Part shown: piece after piece, positions 25,494-34,709 of the stretch
Layout of the letters: each line of letters starts with the position of its first letter
Numbering within the stretch: the stretch's first letter is position 1
Assembly (NCBI RefSeq): GCF_030064065.1
Contig: NZ_CP125946.1
Coordinates: 2,108,001-2,172,000 of the forward strand
DNA: 64,000 nucleotides
Direction of reading: 5' to 3'
From: Rothia sp. SD9660Na
Lineage (GTDB): Bacteria; Actinomycetota; Actinomycetes; Actinomycetales; Micrococcaceae
Notes under the pieces: model-generated
Told to the model about the DNA's origin: nothing
What the model saw: the letters and a program-made list of their open reading frames with translations, nothing else
Database searches by the model: none
Translations under genes and position numbers: made by a program

Positions 25494-28016
25494 ATGTCTC
25501 ACGCCGCGCCTACCCACCGCGTGAATGTGAGCACCCCACCAGATAGCGTTCTAGAGGCCGGTGGGCTCACCAGCGAGCAGGTCGCTGAGCGCCAAACCGC
25601 TGGGCTGGTCAACACGCAGAATAATGCGACCTCCCGCTCCACCGCCACCATTATTCGCACCCATCTTTTCACCATGTTTAACCTGGTGCTGGGCCTCTGC
25701 GGGCTGGCGGTGATTCTGGTGGGTTCCTGGCTCGATACCCTTTTCCTTTTGGCTGCTATTGCCAACGTCGTCATCGGTTTTACCCAGGAGTTCTCGGCCA
25801 AGCGCCAGCTCGACCGCATAGCCCTGCTACGCCGCGACCCGGCTACCGCCCTGCGCGATGGCAAGCTAGTGCCGGTTGCCCTCGATGAGCTGGTCCTCGA
25901 TGATGTGGTTCTGCTCAGGCGCGGGGATCAGGTGCCTGCTGATGCAGTGGTGCTCACCAGCGATGGGCTGGACCTTGATGAGTCCCTGCTGACCGGCGAA
26001 AACGACCCTGTGGGCAAGGTGCCGGGGGACGGCGTCCTGTCGGCTTCCTCCGTGATTGGTGGGTCGGGCAAGGTGCAGCTGACGGCGGTGGGGCCTACCT
26101 CCCGCGCCGCGAAGATTACGGCCGAAGCCCGCCAGTTCACCACCATCCATTCGGAGCTCCGGGCGGGTATGGAACGGGTGGTCACCTGGATTACCTGGGC
26201 CCTGGTTCCCATCATCGCAATTGTGCTGAACGGGCAGATGCAGGCCGCTGGCGGCTGGCAGCTGGCCCTTGATTCCGGTACCTGGCGCGATGCCCTGATT
26301 ACCTCTGTCTCGTCGGTCGCCTCCATGATTCCCCAGGGCCTGGCCCTGATGACCACCATTTCCTTTGCCGTGGCATCGGTCAAGCTGGCCCGCACCGAGG
26401 TGCTGATTCAGGAGCAGCCCGCCGTTGAGGTGCTGGCCCGCGTCGACACCGTCTGCTTCGATAAGACCGGTACCCTGACCGAGGGCGGGGTGCGCTTTGA
26501 TTCGGTTCGCTCCCTGACCGGGCAGGTGCTCTGGGGGGAGGCCGGGCATCAGGACGCTGCCGCCGATTCCCGGGTTAAGGACGGCTGGGCTGCCGCCCTG
26601 GGCTGGTTAGGGGCCGACCAGAACGCTAACCCCACCGCGGCTGGCCTGAAAGAGCCCTTTGCTGAGGCAGCGGACGCCGCAGCCCCTGCCGGTGCCAGCA
26701 CCCCGGCTGCTACCGGCGTCCTGCCCTTCTCATCTGCCCTGCGCTTTAGCGGCGTAGAGTTCACTGGCACCGGTGCCTGGCTACTCGGTGCCCCCGAGGC
26801 GCTTTTACCCAAGGACTCTGCTGCCCGCGACCTGGCCGGTGAGCTGGCAGAAAGCGGGCTGCGTGTGCTGGTGCTGGCCCACGCCCCCGCCCTACTGCGC
26901 GAGCCTTCCGGCAAGGTAGCCACCCGGGTTCCTACCGGTCTTGAGCCCCAGGTTCTGGTGATTTTCCGGGAGCAGGTACGATCCGAGGCCCCCGAGACCC
27001 TGGCCTACTTCAGAAGCCAGGGTATCGACCTAAAGGTCTTCTCTGGCGATAACCCCCGCACGGTAGCGGCCGCAGCTCAAGCCGCCGGTATGGACGTCTC
27101 AGCCGGTGCGGTCGATGCCTCAACCCTGCCCGAGAGCGGCCCTGAGCTGGTAGACGCTGCCCGCACCCACGCCGTCTTTGGCCGCGTTTCACCAGAGCAG
27201 AAGAAGAACATGGTGCTGGGTCTGCGCGAAGCTGGCCACGTGGTAGCGATGACCGGTGACGGTATCAATGACGCCCTAGCCCTCAAACACGCAGATTTAG
27301 GCATTGCCATGGGTAACGCCGCCCCAGCCACCAAGGCAGTCTCCCGCCTAGTGCTCCTCGATGGCCGCTTTGACCGCCTGCCCGGCGTGCTGGCGGAGGG
27401 ACGAAAGATTATTGCCAATATCGAGCGGGTCACCAACCTCTTCCTCACCAAGACCGCCCTCGCTATTCTGTTAGGCCTGACTCTGGGTGTACTCTGCTGG
27501 AAGTTCCCCTTCCTACCACGTCAGTACTCCACCGCCGACCTGCTCATTGTGGGTGGCCCCGCCTTCTTCCTGACCATGCTGCCCAACACCCGCCGCTACG
27601 TCAGCGGCTTCTTAGGCAGGGCCCTGCACTATGCCCTACCGGCGGCCGTCATCATTACGGCGGTACTGGTCTTCGTCAACGGCTACGGGCACGCTCTCGC
27701 CGGGGTAACTAGGTCAGAAATTCAGACCGCCACCTTTATTGCCCTTGTGCTCATGGGTATCTACAACATCACCACGGTCGTGCGGCCCGTGCGCGGCGTC
27801 CGCCTGGCTATTGTGGCAGCCATGTACGCCGGCCTGGCCCTGGTACTCCTACTCCCCCCCTCGCTCTGGTACCATCAGTTCACCATTCCCACCGGGGCAT
27901 ACTTGCTAGCCACTCTAGGCTCAGCTGCCCTGGGCTGCCTGGCTATCGAAATCAACCTGCGCCTGCACACCGCCTGGTTGCGAGCCAAACACCCCCAGGT
28001 ACTTGCGCAGGGCTAA
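25494..28016 (+). CDS. P-type cation-transporting ATPase, CtpE-like
   Basis: 840 aa. Actuator motif LDESLLTGENDP, phosphorylation site DKTGTLTEG (about residue 325), hinge GDGINDALALKHADLGIAMG and about ten membrane helices. There is no N-terminal heavy-metal domain and no CPC motif, so it is not a P1B copper/zinc pump. Overall arrangement resembles mycobacterial CtpE (calcium uptake), also in the short cytoplasmic insert. Residues 360-420 contain a low-complexity Ala/Pro stretch. The start has AGGAG upstream. It is 94 bp after hmuV and may have its own promoter; a link to haem uptake is not evident. Confidence 0.88.
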   Translation: MSHAAPTHRVNVSTPPDSVLEAGGLTSEQVAERQTAGLVNTQNNATSRSTATIIRTHLFTMFNLVLGLCGLAVILVGSWLDTLFLLAAIANVVIGFTQEFSAKRQLDRIALLRRDPATALRDGKLVPVALDELVLDDVVLLRRGDQVPADAVVLTSDGLDLDESLLTGENDPVGKVPGDGVLSASSVIGGSGKVQLTAVGPTSRAAKITAEARQFTTIHSELRAGMERVVTWITWALVPIIAIVLNGQMQAAGGWQLALDSGTWRDALITSVSSVASMIPQGLALMTTISFAVASVKLARTEVLIQEQPAVEVLARVDTVCFDKTGTLTEGGVRFDSVRSLTGQVLWGEAGHQDAAADSRVKDGWAAALGWLGADQNANPTAAGLKEPFAEAADAAAPAGASTPAATGVLPFSSALRFSGVEFTGTGAWLLGAPEALLPKDSAARDLAGELAESGLRVLVLAHAPALLREPSGKVATRVPTGLEPQVLVIFREQVRSEAPETLAYFRSQGIDLKVFSGDNPRTVAAAAQAAGMDVSAGAVDASTLPESGPELVDAARTHAVFGRVSPEQKKNMVLGLREAGHVVAMTGDGINDALALKHADLGIAMGNAAPATKAVSRLVLLDGRFDRLPGVLAEGRKIIANIERVTNLFLTKTALAILLGLTLGVLCWKFPFLPRQYSTADLLIVGGPAFFLTMLPNTRRYVSGFLGRALHYALPAAVIITAVLVFVNGYGHALAGVTRSEIQTATFIALVLMGIYNITTVVRPVRGVRLAIVAAMYAGLALVLLLPPSLWYHQFTIPTGAYLLATLGSAALGCLAIEINLRLHTAWLRAKHPQVLAQG

Positions 28017-28269
28017 CATCTGGGAGTACGCTTGACCACGAACGGGGTTCACACCCCACACTCTATGTAGTCAATCATCAGGATTGTTACTGGTTCAGCA
28101 GGCAAGACCTGAGTTGCTATCAACTCATACGGCACCGGTGCACCCGCACCCACGCCGCTTCCATGAGCACCCGTCTACCCGCATCAGGGCACACGGTTCG
28201 ATAGGCAACTCGGGTCTTTTCGTCTTAAGAACCAGCTAGCAGTCCGCACACACCAGTAAGGTTCCACCC

Positions 28270-30405
28270 GTGAACAACCCACAGATGGGCGAAAAGATTC
28301 TCGAAGGCCTGGGCGGCCCCGAGAACATTTCGCACTTTACCCACTGCGCCACCCGCCTGCGCGTGACCCCCAAGTCCAACAGCGCTGTAGACCGCACTAA
28401 GATCGAAAACATCCCCGGCGTGCTCTCCATCATCGAGCAGTCCGGCCAGACCCAGGTCGTCCTCGGCGACAAGGTCGAATCCGTCTACAACGAAATGCTC
28501 AAGCTGCCCGGTATGGGCTCCGTGGGCGAAAACTCCTCCAAGGGCGCTGTAGCCACCGACGAGAAGAAGGCCGGCGCCCTAACCCGCGTCTTCGACGTGC
28601 TCTCAGACTCCTTCCGCCCCATCCTCTGGGCGCTGCTGGGCACCTCCATGATCCTGACCCTGATCGTCTTCCTGCAGCAGCTGGGCTACTTCGGTCAGTA
28701 CACCGACCTCACCGGCCAGGTCGTTAACATCGATATCGTCAACGGCCCCCGCCTGGCTGATGCCGATGCCGCAGCCGCCATGCTCAACGAGTGGCGCGCA
28801 GCCTTCCCCTTCTGGTTCATCATGCTGGCAGCCTCCCTGTCAGTCCTGCAGTTCATGCCCATCATGCTGGGTGCAACCGCCGCCAAGCGCCTTGGCGCTA
28901 ACATGTGGGTCGGCGCGGCTATCCCCGCAGCCCTCATGACCGGCACCTTCCAGGGCTTTGCAGACATCGCCGTAGACGGCGTCGTCCGCGTCCCCTTCCT
29001 GGGTCTTGACCTGCCCTTGTACGTCATGAACTACACTGGCCAGATCTTCCCGCCCCTCTTCGCAGCAGCCCTGCTGGCTCCTCTGGAGCGCTTCTTGAAG
29101 AAGGTCATCCCCACTATGCTGCACATGGTCTTCGTGCCCATGCTCTCCGTCATGATTCTGGTGCCTCTAACAGCCTTCCTCATTGGCCCCATCGGCATCA
29201 AGTTCGCTCTGGCTATCTCTGACTTCATCGGCGGCGTCAACGAAATCGCCCCCTGGCTGGTCGGTGGCCTCATCGCAGGTCTCTACCTCTTCATGGTTCC
29301 CCTGGGTCTGCACTGGCCCCTGAACGCCGTCATGATTAACAACCTGCAGACCGACGGCGTAGACTTCATCCAGTCCCCCATGGGCGCCTACAACTTCGCT
29401 GTCTTCGGCGTTGTCACCGGTGTTGCTATCGTGGCTCGCCGCAACAAGGAACTGCGCCAGACCGCTGTCGGTGCGGCTGCCTCGGGTCTGCTCGGTGGTA
29501 TCTCCGAGCCCTCCCTCTACGGTATCGTCCTGCGCTACAAGCGCGTCTTCCCCCTGATTCTGGTCCCCGCCATCATCGGTGGTGCCACCATCTCAGCCCT
29601 GGGTGTTAAGTCCTACGCCTTCGCCTTCACCTCGCTGATTTCTATCCCCGCAATGCAGCCCTGGTACCTCTACGTGATTGGTCTGGCCATCGCCTTCTTC
29701 GGCGCTATGGCAGGTGTACTGATCTTCGGCTACGAATCTAAGGATCAGAAGGCTGAAGCTGCCGCCAAGGCTGCAGCCGTTGCAGAAACCGGCATTGGCG
29801 AGTCAGCCGCTGAGGCAACCACCCCCGGCGCTGCTGAAAAGCGCACCGAAGTTGCTGCCGCCACCGCAGCCGCAGCCCCCGTTGCAGTTGCTGAAAAGCA
29901 GGACGCCGCCCCCTGGGCAGCTGAAGAGGCAGCAGCACCCGCAGCAGGCACCGTCCTGACCATGGCATCCCCCATGGAAGGCCAGGCAGTTCCCCTGTCC
30001 GAGACCCCCGACCCCATCTTTGCCGCCGAAAAGCTCGGCAAGGGCGCGGCTATCGTCCCCACCGGCAACACCGTGGTAGCCCCCGCCGCCGGTAAGGTCT
30101 CCGTCACCATGCCCTCCGGCCACGCCGTAGGCCTGAAGCTCGACAACGGTGTAGAACTGCTCATTCACGTGGGTATCGACACCGTCAACCTGAACGGCGA
30201 AGGCTTCGACGTGAAGGTTGAAAAGGGCCAGCGCGTTGCCCCCGGCGATATCCTGCTGACCTTCGACCCCGAGATCATTAAGAACGCCGGCTACTCCCTG
30301 GTAACCCCCGTTCTGGTCACCAACACCAACCGCTTCGCTGAGGTTGAGGGCGCTACCGGCGCCGTCCAGCCCGGCTCTGAGCTGCTGAAGGTTACCACCA
30401 AGTAA
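28270..30405 (+). CDS. PTS beta-glucoside-type permease EIIBCA
   Basis: A 711-aa protein with domain order B-C-A. EIIB has the phosphocysteine in ISHFTHCATRLRVTPKS (about residue 27). EIIC (about 100-480) has around ten helices and GISEPSLYGIVLRYKRVF. After an Ala/Glu-rich linker (495-565) comes EIIA with the active His in ELLIHVGIDTVNLNGEGF. This order is that of beta-glucoside/sucrose/trehalose permeases, importing and phosphorylating a disaccharide or glucoside; the exact sugar cannot be read from the sequence. GTG start with AAGG upstream. No phospho-glucosidase or BglG-type antiterminator gene is adjacent. The 253 bp upstream hold no gene. Confidence 0.9.
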   Translation: MNNPQMGEKILEGLGGPENISHFTHCATRLRVTPKSNSAVDRTKIENIPGVLSIIEQSGQTQVVLGDKVESVYNEMLKLPGMGSVGENSSKGAVATDEKKAGALTRVFDVLSDSFRPILWALLGTSMILTLIVFLQQLGYFGQYTDLTGQVVNIDIVNGPRLADADAAAAMLNEWRAAFPFWFIMLAASLSVLQFMPIMLGATAAKRLGANMWVGAAIPAALMTGTFQGFADIAVDGVVRVPFLGLDLPLYVMNYTGQIFPPLFAAALLAPLERFLKKVIPTMLHMVFVPMLSVMILVPLTAFLIGPIGIKFALAISDFIGGVNEIAPWLVGGLIAGLYLFMVPLGLHWPLNAVMINNLQTDGVDFIQSPMGAYNFAVFGVVTGVAIVARRNKELRQTAVGAAASGLLGGISEPSLYGIVLRYKRVFPLILVPAIIGGATISALGVKSYAFAFTSLISIPAMQPWYLYVIGLAIAFFGAMAGVLIFGYESKDQKAEAAAKAAAVAETGIGESAAEATTPGAAEKRTEVAAATAAAAPVAVAEKQDAAPWAAEEAAAPAAGTVLTMASPMEGQAVPLSETPDPIFAAEKLGKGAAIVPTGNTVVAPAAGKVSVTMPSGHAVGLKLDNGVELLIHVGIDTVNLNGEGFDVKVEKGQRVAPGDILLTFDPEIIKNAGYSLVTPVLVTNTNRFAEVEGATGAVQPGSELLKVTTK

Positions 30406-30425
30406 TCCCGCCGCAGCCCCGGTGT

Positions 30426-30468
30426 GCCGCCCCGCATCGTCCTTCCGGACAGTGCGGGGCGGCTTTCT
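30426..30468 (+). terminator. Terminator of the PTS gene
   Basis: Perfect 11-bp stem GCCGCCCCGCA / TGCGGGGCGGC (30426-30436 / 30453-30463) followed by TTTCT. Confidence 0.9.
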
Positions 30469-30538
30469 ATGCCTTTAAACAAATCTCATAGTTACTGCCC
30501 GGTAATAAGCGCAGTTCAACGGGTTTTAGAATGACTGT

Positions 30539-31018
30539 ATGTTTACCGTGAAATCCTTTTATGACCTGACTCTTGATGAACTCAACGAGATTTACCTGCT
30601 GCGCGGGCTGGTCTTTGTGGTGGGCCAGAAGATTACCGAAGAGAACGAGATTGACCGGGCAGACCGGCAGGCCCTGCACTTCTTCCATGCCAATGAGCGC
30701 GGTGAGGTGCTGGCCTACCTGCGGCTTTTTGATTTGGCTACCTTCTCTGACGAGGCCCACCCGGCAGAGCCCGGCGCCTGGACGTTGGGGCGGGTGGCGG
30801 TACACCCGGACGCCCGCGGCACCGGCTTGGGCCGCAGCCTACTAGATGAGGCATTGACCTGGATTGAAGAGAATACTGAGGCCGAACGTATCTCTATTAG
30901 CGCCCAGGCCTACCTGGCGGGGAGCTACTACGGGGCGGCAGGCTTTGAGGTTGTGGGGGAGCCCTACCTTGAAGCGGGTATCGAGCACGTGCGCATGGTG
31001 CGCCCCATCGAGCGATAG
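30539..31018 (+). CDS. GNAT acetyltransferase, ElaA-like
   Basis: 159 aa. The N-terminal LYxLRxxVFVVxQ-type segment (EIYLLRGLVFVVGQKITEE) and LGRVAVHPDARGTGLGRSLL, the acetyl-CoA-binding motif A, match ElaA family GNAT proteins. The substrate is unknown. It stands alone between terminators of the PTS gene and the peptide transporter. Confidence 0.88.
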   Translation: MFTVKSFYDLTLDELNEIYLLRGLVFVVGQKITEENEIDRADRQALHFFHANERGEVLAYLRLFDLATFSDEAHPAEPGAWTLGRVAVHPDARGTGLGRSLLDEALTWIEENTEAERISISAQAYLAGSYYGAAGFEVVGEPYLEAGIEHVRMVRPIER

Positions 31019-31093
31019 CAAAAGAAGAAACGCTGCGCCAAATTCATGAGCTAAAAAGACGCTGTAACGTATTTTTTACATTTTCTGAAGAGT

Positions 31094-31105
31094 TTTACAT
31101 GTAAA
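31094..31105. promoter_or_regulatory. 12-bp perfect palindrome upstream of the peptide ABC operon
   Basis: TTTACATGTAAA lies about 165 bp before the binding-protein gene and is preceded by a similar half word (TTTTTTACATTTTC). In addition GCTGCGCCA (about 31033) and TGGCGCAGC (about 31120) form a long-range inverted repeat. Possible operator; a role is not shown. Confidence 0.3.
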
Positions 31106-31270
31106 CAGGGTTTTTTGTGGCGCAGCTTCCCAAAAATAGCCTAGTATATACATTACACATCATGTGATTCACCACACCCAAGAGTTGGGGAGGCTTGCGC
31201 CGCCCCGCACACACAGGGTGAAGATCGCGGACCACAACATACATTTCCCCTTTTCAGCAAGGAGACACTA

Positions 31271-33025
31271 ATGCGCAAGACCCGCATTTCCTCAGCTCTC
31301 GGCCTCTCAGCTGTAGCTGCCCTGGCTCTCTCAGCCTGCGCCAGCTCCGACACCGGCGCCTCCAGCACCTCAGGCACCGACGCAGCTGCATCAGACAAGT
31401 CAGTTTCAATTGCTATCACCAACGTTTTCTCCTCACTGAACGTAGGCACCGCTGAAGGTAACTCAGACACCAACGGCATCATCAATCAGATGACCAACCG
31501 TGGCTTCTACACCATCACCAATACCTTCGACATCCGCCACAACGAGTGGTTCGGTACCTACTCCATGACTGAAGAGGGCGAAGGCATCAAGGTTGACTAC
31601 AAAGTCAATGACGACCAGAAGTGGTCAGATGGCAACGACATCGACAAGGGTGACCTGCTCCTGGCATGGGCTACCCAGTCCGGTCACTTCGACAGCGAAG
31701 ACGGCGAACTCACCTACTTCGACTTCGCAGGTGAAACCACTGGCCTCGGCGGCGCAGAGGTCCCCGTTGTGAGCGAAGACGGCCGCTCCATCTCCTTCAC
31801 CTACCCCAAGGCTTTCGCTGACTGGGAAATCGCTTACGACATCGACAAGCCCGCCCACGTTGTCGCTGAGCTGGCCGGCATGACCGAAGATGAGCTCATT
31901 GAGACCATCGAGACCGCAACCCCCGGTGAAGAGAACGAGAACCTGCGCAAGATTGCAGACGCTTGGAACACCGGCTACAACACCACCACCCTCCCCTCCA
32001 ACGAAGCCCTGACCGTGGGCAACGGCCCCTATCTGGTCACCGCCGTTGAAGAGAACCAGTCAGTGACCCTGACCGCCAACCCCAACTACCAGGGCGACAA
32101 GAAGCCCGCCATCGGTGAGGTTGTGCTCAAGGTTCAGGGCGACGTTGCCACCCAGATTCAGGCTCTGCAGAACGGCGAAGTCAACGCTGTTGCCCCCCAG
32201 GCCTCCATCGACACCGTCTCACAGCTTGAAGCTCTGAGCGGCGTTGTCACCGAAACTCAGCCTGACCAGGCTTACGACCACCTCGACCTGAACGTCAAGG
32301 AAGGCTCACCCTTTGCTGACGAGAACGTCCGCAAGGCCTTCCTGCTGACCGTTCCCCGCCAGGACATCGTCGACAAGCTGATCAAGCCCATGGACGCCAA
32401 CGCTGAGGTTCTGAACTCCCAGCTCTACGTAGCCTCCGACGCTGAGAACTACGCCAAGACCGTTAAGTCCAACAACTCCTCTGAGTACCCCTCAGACGAC
32501 ATGGACGCCAACATCGAGAAGGCTAAGGAACTGCTGGGTGGCCAGACCCCCACCATCCGAATCCTCTACAACAACAAGAATTCCAACCGCATCAACTCCT
32601 TCCAGATGATCAAGGAATCCGCTGAGAAGGCAGGCTTCGTGGTTGTTGACGCCGGTAGCGAGCAGTGGTCATCACTTCTTCCCGGTGGTGACTACGAGGC
32701 GTCCATCTTCGGCTGGGTTTCCTCAGGTGTAGGTAACTCCTCACTGGGCCAGATCTTCAAGACCGGTTCATCCTCCAACTTCACCGGCTACTCCAACGCA
32801 ACCGTTGACGCAGCAGCCGATGAAATCATGACCACCACCGACACCGCCCGCATCGAAGAACTGAAGATGCAGGCAGACGGCGAAATCTTCAAGGACGGCT
32901 ACGGTCTGCCCCTCTTCCAGTCCATCGCTGTTACCTCGGTTTCAGACACCATCACCGGTGTAGAGCCCAAGCCCGGTCAGCAGCCCCTGACCTGGAACAT
33001 CGAAGAGTGGGACATCGCAGAGTAA
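31271..33025 (+). CDS. Peptide ABC transporter substrate-binding lipoprotein (family 5)
   Basis: 584 aa. The lipoprotein signal ends in LALSACASS. The mature protein shows the family 5 (OppA/DppA) fold texture: FDIRHNEWFGTYS, KVNDDQKWSDGNDIDKGDLL (the usual V...WSDG.pvta.D block) and LNVKEGSPFADENVRKAFLL. It binds oligopeptides or similar solutes outside the membrane. RBS AAGGAG is 6 bp from ATG. It heads an operon with two permease genes; the ATPase gene follows beyond an opposite-strand gene. Confidence 0.92.
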   Translation: MRKTRISSALGLSAVAALALSACASSDTGASSTSGTDAAASDKSVSIAITNVFSSLNVGTAEGNSDTNGIINQMTNRGFYTITNTFDIRHNEWFGTYSMTEEGEGIKVDYKVNDDQKWSDGNDIDKGDLLLAWATQSGHFDSEDGELTYFDFAGETTGLGGAEVPVVSEDGRSISFTYPKAFADWEIAYDIDKPAHVVAELAGMTEDELIETIETATPGEENENLRKIADAWNTGYNTTTLPSNEALTVGNGPYLVTAVEENQSVTLTANPNYQGDKKPAIGEVVLKVQGDVATQIQALQNGEVNAVAPQASIDTVSQLEALSGVVTETQPDQAYDHLDLNVKEGSPFADENVRKAFLLTVPRQDIVDKLIKPMDANAEVLNSQLYVASDAENYAKTVKSNNSSEYPSDDMDANIEKAKELLGGQTPTIRILYNNKNSNRINSFQMIKESAEKAGFVVVDAGSEQWSSLLPGGDYEASIFGWVSSGVGNSSLGQIFKTGSSSNFTGYSNATVDAAADEIMTTTDTARIEELKMQADGEIFKDGYGLPLFQSIAVTSVSDTITGVEPKPGQQPLTWNIEEWDIAE

Positions 33026-33176
33026 GTACAGTTATGCTCTAGTCACGCTACAGATGGCAACTAACAATCTGTAACTGCCCTACGGCGCGGACGCTCACGA
33101 GCGCCCGCGCCTCTGGCTGTTTTGAGAGCACCCTCCTATTCCCAGGGTGTACTCCCCTACCCCATCAGGATTCATC

Positions 33177-34709
33177 ATGCTCATGTACTCCGTGAGGCGC
33201 CTGCTCACCGCAGTGTTCATTCTCTTCGGTGCATCGTTCCTCATCTACAACCTCGTAGCTATCGCGGGTGACCCCCTCGAAGAACTACGTACCTCGACTT
33301 CCCCCAACAAAGAAGCACTGATTGCCCAGCGCATCGATGCCCTCGATCTCGATGTCCCTGCCCCCCTGCGCTACTTCAAGTGGCTCGGCGGTGTGCTCGG
33401 CTGCTTCGCAGGTAAGTGCGACTTTGGCCAGAACCTGGCAGGCACCCCCGTTACCCAGCTTCTCTCCAACGCTGTCTACCAGACCCTCACCCTGGTTGTA
33501 GCAGCCACCGTACTCTCCATCCTGATCGGCGTCAGCCTGGGTATCATCTCAGCCCTGCGCCAGTACTCAGGCCTGGACTACACCGTGACCTTCGCCAGCT
33601 TCCTCTTCTTCTCCCTGCCCTCCTTCTGGGTTGCAGTTCTGCTCAAGGAATTCGTGGCTATCGGCTTCAACGACTTCCTCCGCAACCCGGTGGTCACCAT
33701 ACCCACGACCCTGCTCATATCGGTGCTGGCAGGCCTCTTCTGGTACTCCGCCTCCTTCGGCAAGCAGAAGACCCGCTACCTGATGGGCCTGTTGGGCTTC
33801 GTCATCACCGCGGGCGCTATCGTCTTCGTTTCCACCACCAAGTGGTTCCTCACTCCCTTCCTGGGCATCCCCTTCATGCTCCCCCTGGGCCTGGGCGCCG
33901 CCATCATTTTCACCATCCTGGTCTCCGGCCTGCGTAACCGCCGGGCCCTGGGTGCAGGTCTAACCATGGTCGTCGCTGGCCTAGCTGCCTACTTCCCCCT
34001 GCAGGACCTGCTCGACCTGGCCACCATGCTCATGGTCGTCCTCATCACCCTAGCCTTCATGGCTCTGGGCTGGGTCGTCGGTCTCGTTTGGGGTGGCTAC
34101 GACAAGGGCCAGGGCGCCCGCGTCGGTATGCTCACCGGCCTGGTTATGGCCTTGCTGATTATCGCCGACCGCTTCATGCAGGCCTGGCCCGCCTACATCA
34201 GCAACAGCCGTATCAAGGGCCGCCCTATCCCCACCGCCAACGCTTCTACCCCCAACCTGCAGGGTGACTTCTGGATTCTGAACACAGATACACTCACCCA
34301 CATCCTGCTCCCCACCATCGCCCTGACCCTGATTTCGCTGGCCTCCTACTCACGCTACTCGCGTGCGTCCATGCTCGAAATCATGAACCAGGACTATATC
34401 CGCACCGCCCGCGCCAAAGGTGTCTCAGAGCGCTCCGTCGTCATGAAGCACGCCTTCCGCAACGCCCTGATCCCCCTGGCAACCATCATCGCCATGGACA
34501 TCGGCGGCATCATCGGTGGCGCAGCGATCACCGAGCGCATCTTCGCCTTCAAGGGCATGGGTACCCTCTTCCTCGACTCACTGGCTCACACCGACCCCAA
34601 CCCCGTCATGGGCGTCTTCCTGCTGACCGGCATCCTGGCGCTCGTCTTCAACCTTGTGGCTGACCTTCTCTACTCAGCCCTCGACCCGCGTGTGAGGGTG
34701 AAAGCATAA
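33177..34709 (+). CDS. Peptide ABC transporter permease (OppB-like)
   Basis: 510 aa; OppB/DppB proteins are usually 300-340 aa. The N-terminal YSVRRLLTAVFILFGASFLIY and the C-terminal EAA-loop region (ARAKGVSERSVVMKHAFRNALIPL, shown in part) are standard. Between them sits an insert of about 170 residues with four to five extra hydrophobic segments (about 180-330). ATG 33177 is preceded by AGGA at 6 bp. Its stop overlaps the next start by one base (TAATG). Confidence 0.9.
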   Translation: MLMYSVRRLLTAVFILFGASFLIYNLVAIAGDPLEELRTSTSPNKEALIAQRIDALDLDVPAPLRYFKWLGGVLGCFAGKCDFGQNLAGTPVTQLLSNAVYQTLTLVVAATVLSILIGVSLGIISALRQYSGLDYTVTFASFLFFSLPSFWVAVLLKEFVAIGFNDFLRNPVVTIPTTLLISVLAGLFWYSASFGKQKTRYLMGLLGFVITAGAIVFVSTTKWFLTPFLGIPFMLPLGLGAAIIFTILVSGLRNRRALGAGLTMVVAGLAAYFPLQDLLDLATMLMVVLITLAFMALGWVVGLVWGGYDKGQGARVGMLTGLVMALLIIADRFMQAWPAYISNSRIKGRPIPTANASTPNLQGDFWILNTDTLTHILLPTIALTLISLASYSRYSRASMLEIMNQDYIRTARAKGVSERSVVMKHAFRNALIPLATIIAMDIGGIIGGAAITERIFAFKGMGTLFLDSLAHTDPNPVMGVFLLTGILALVFNLVADLLYSALDPRVRVKA

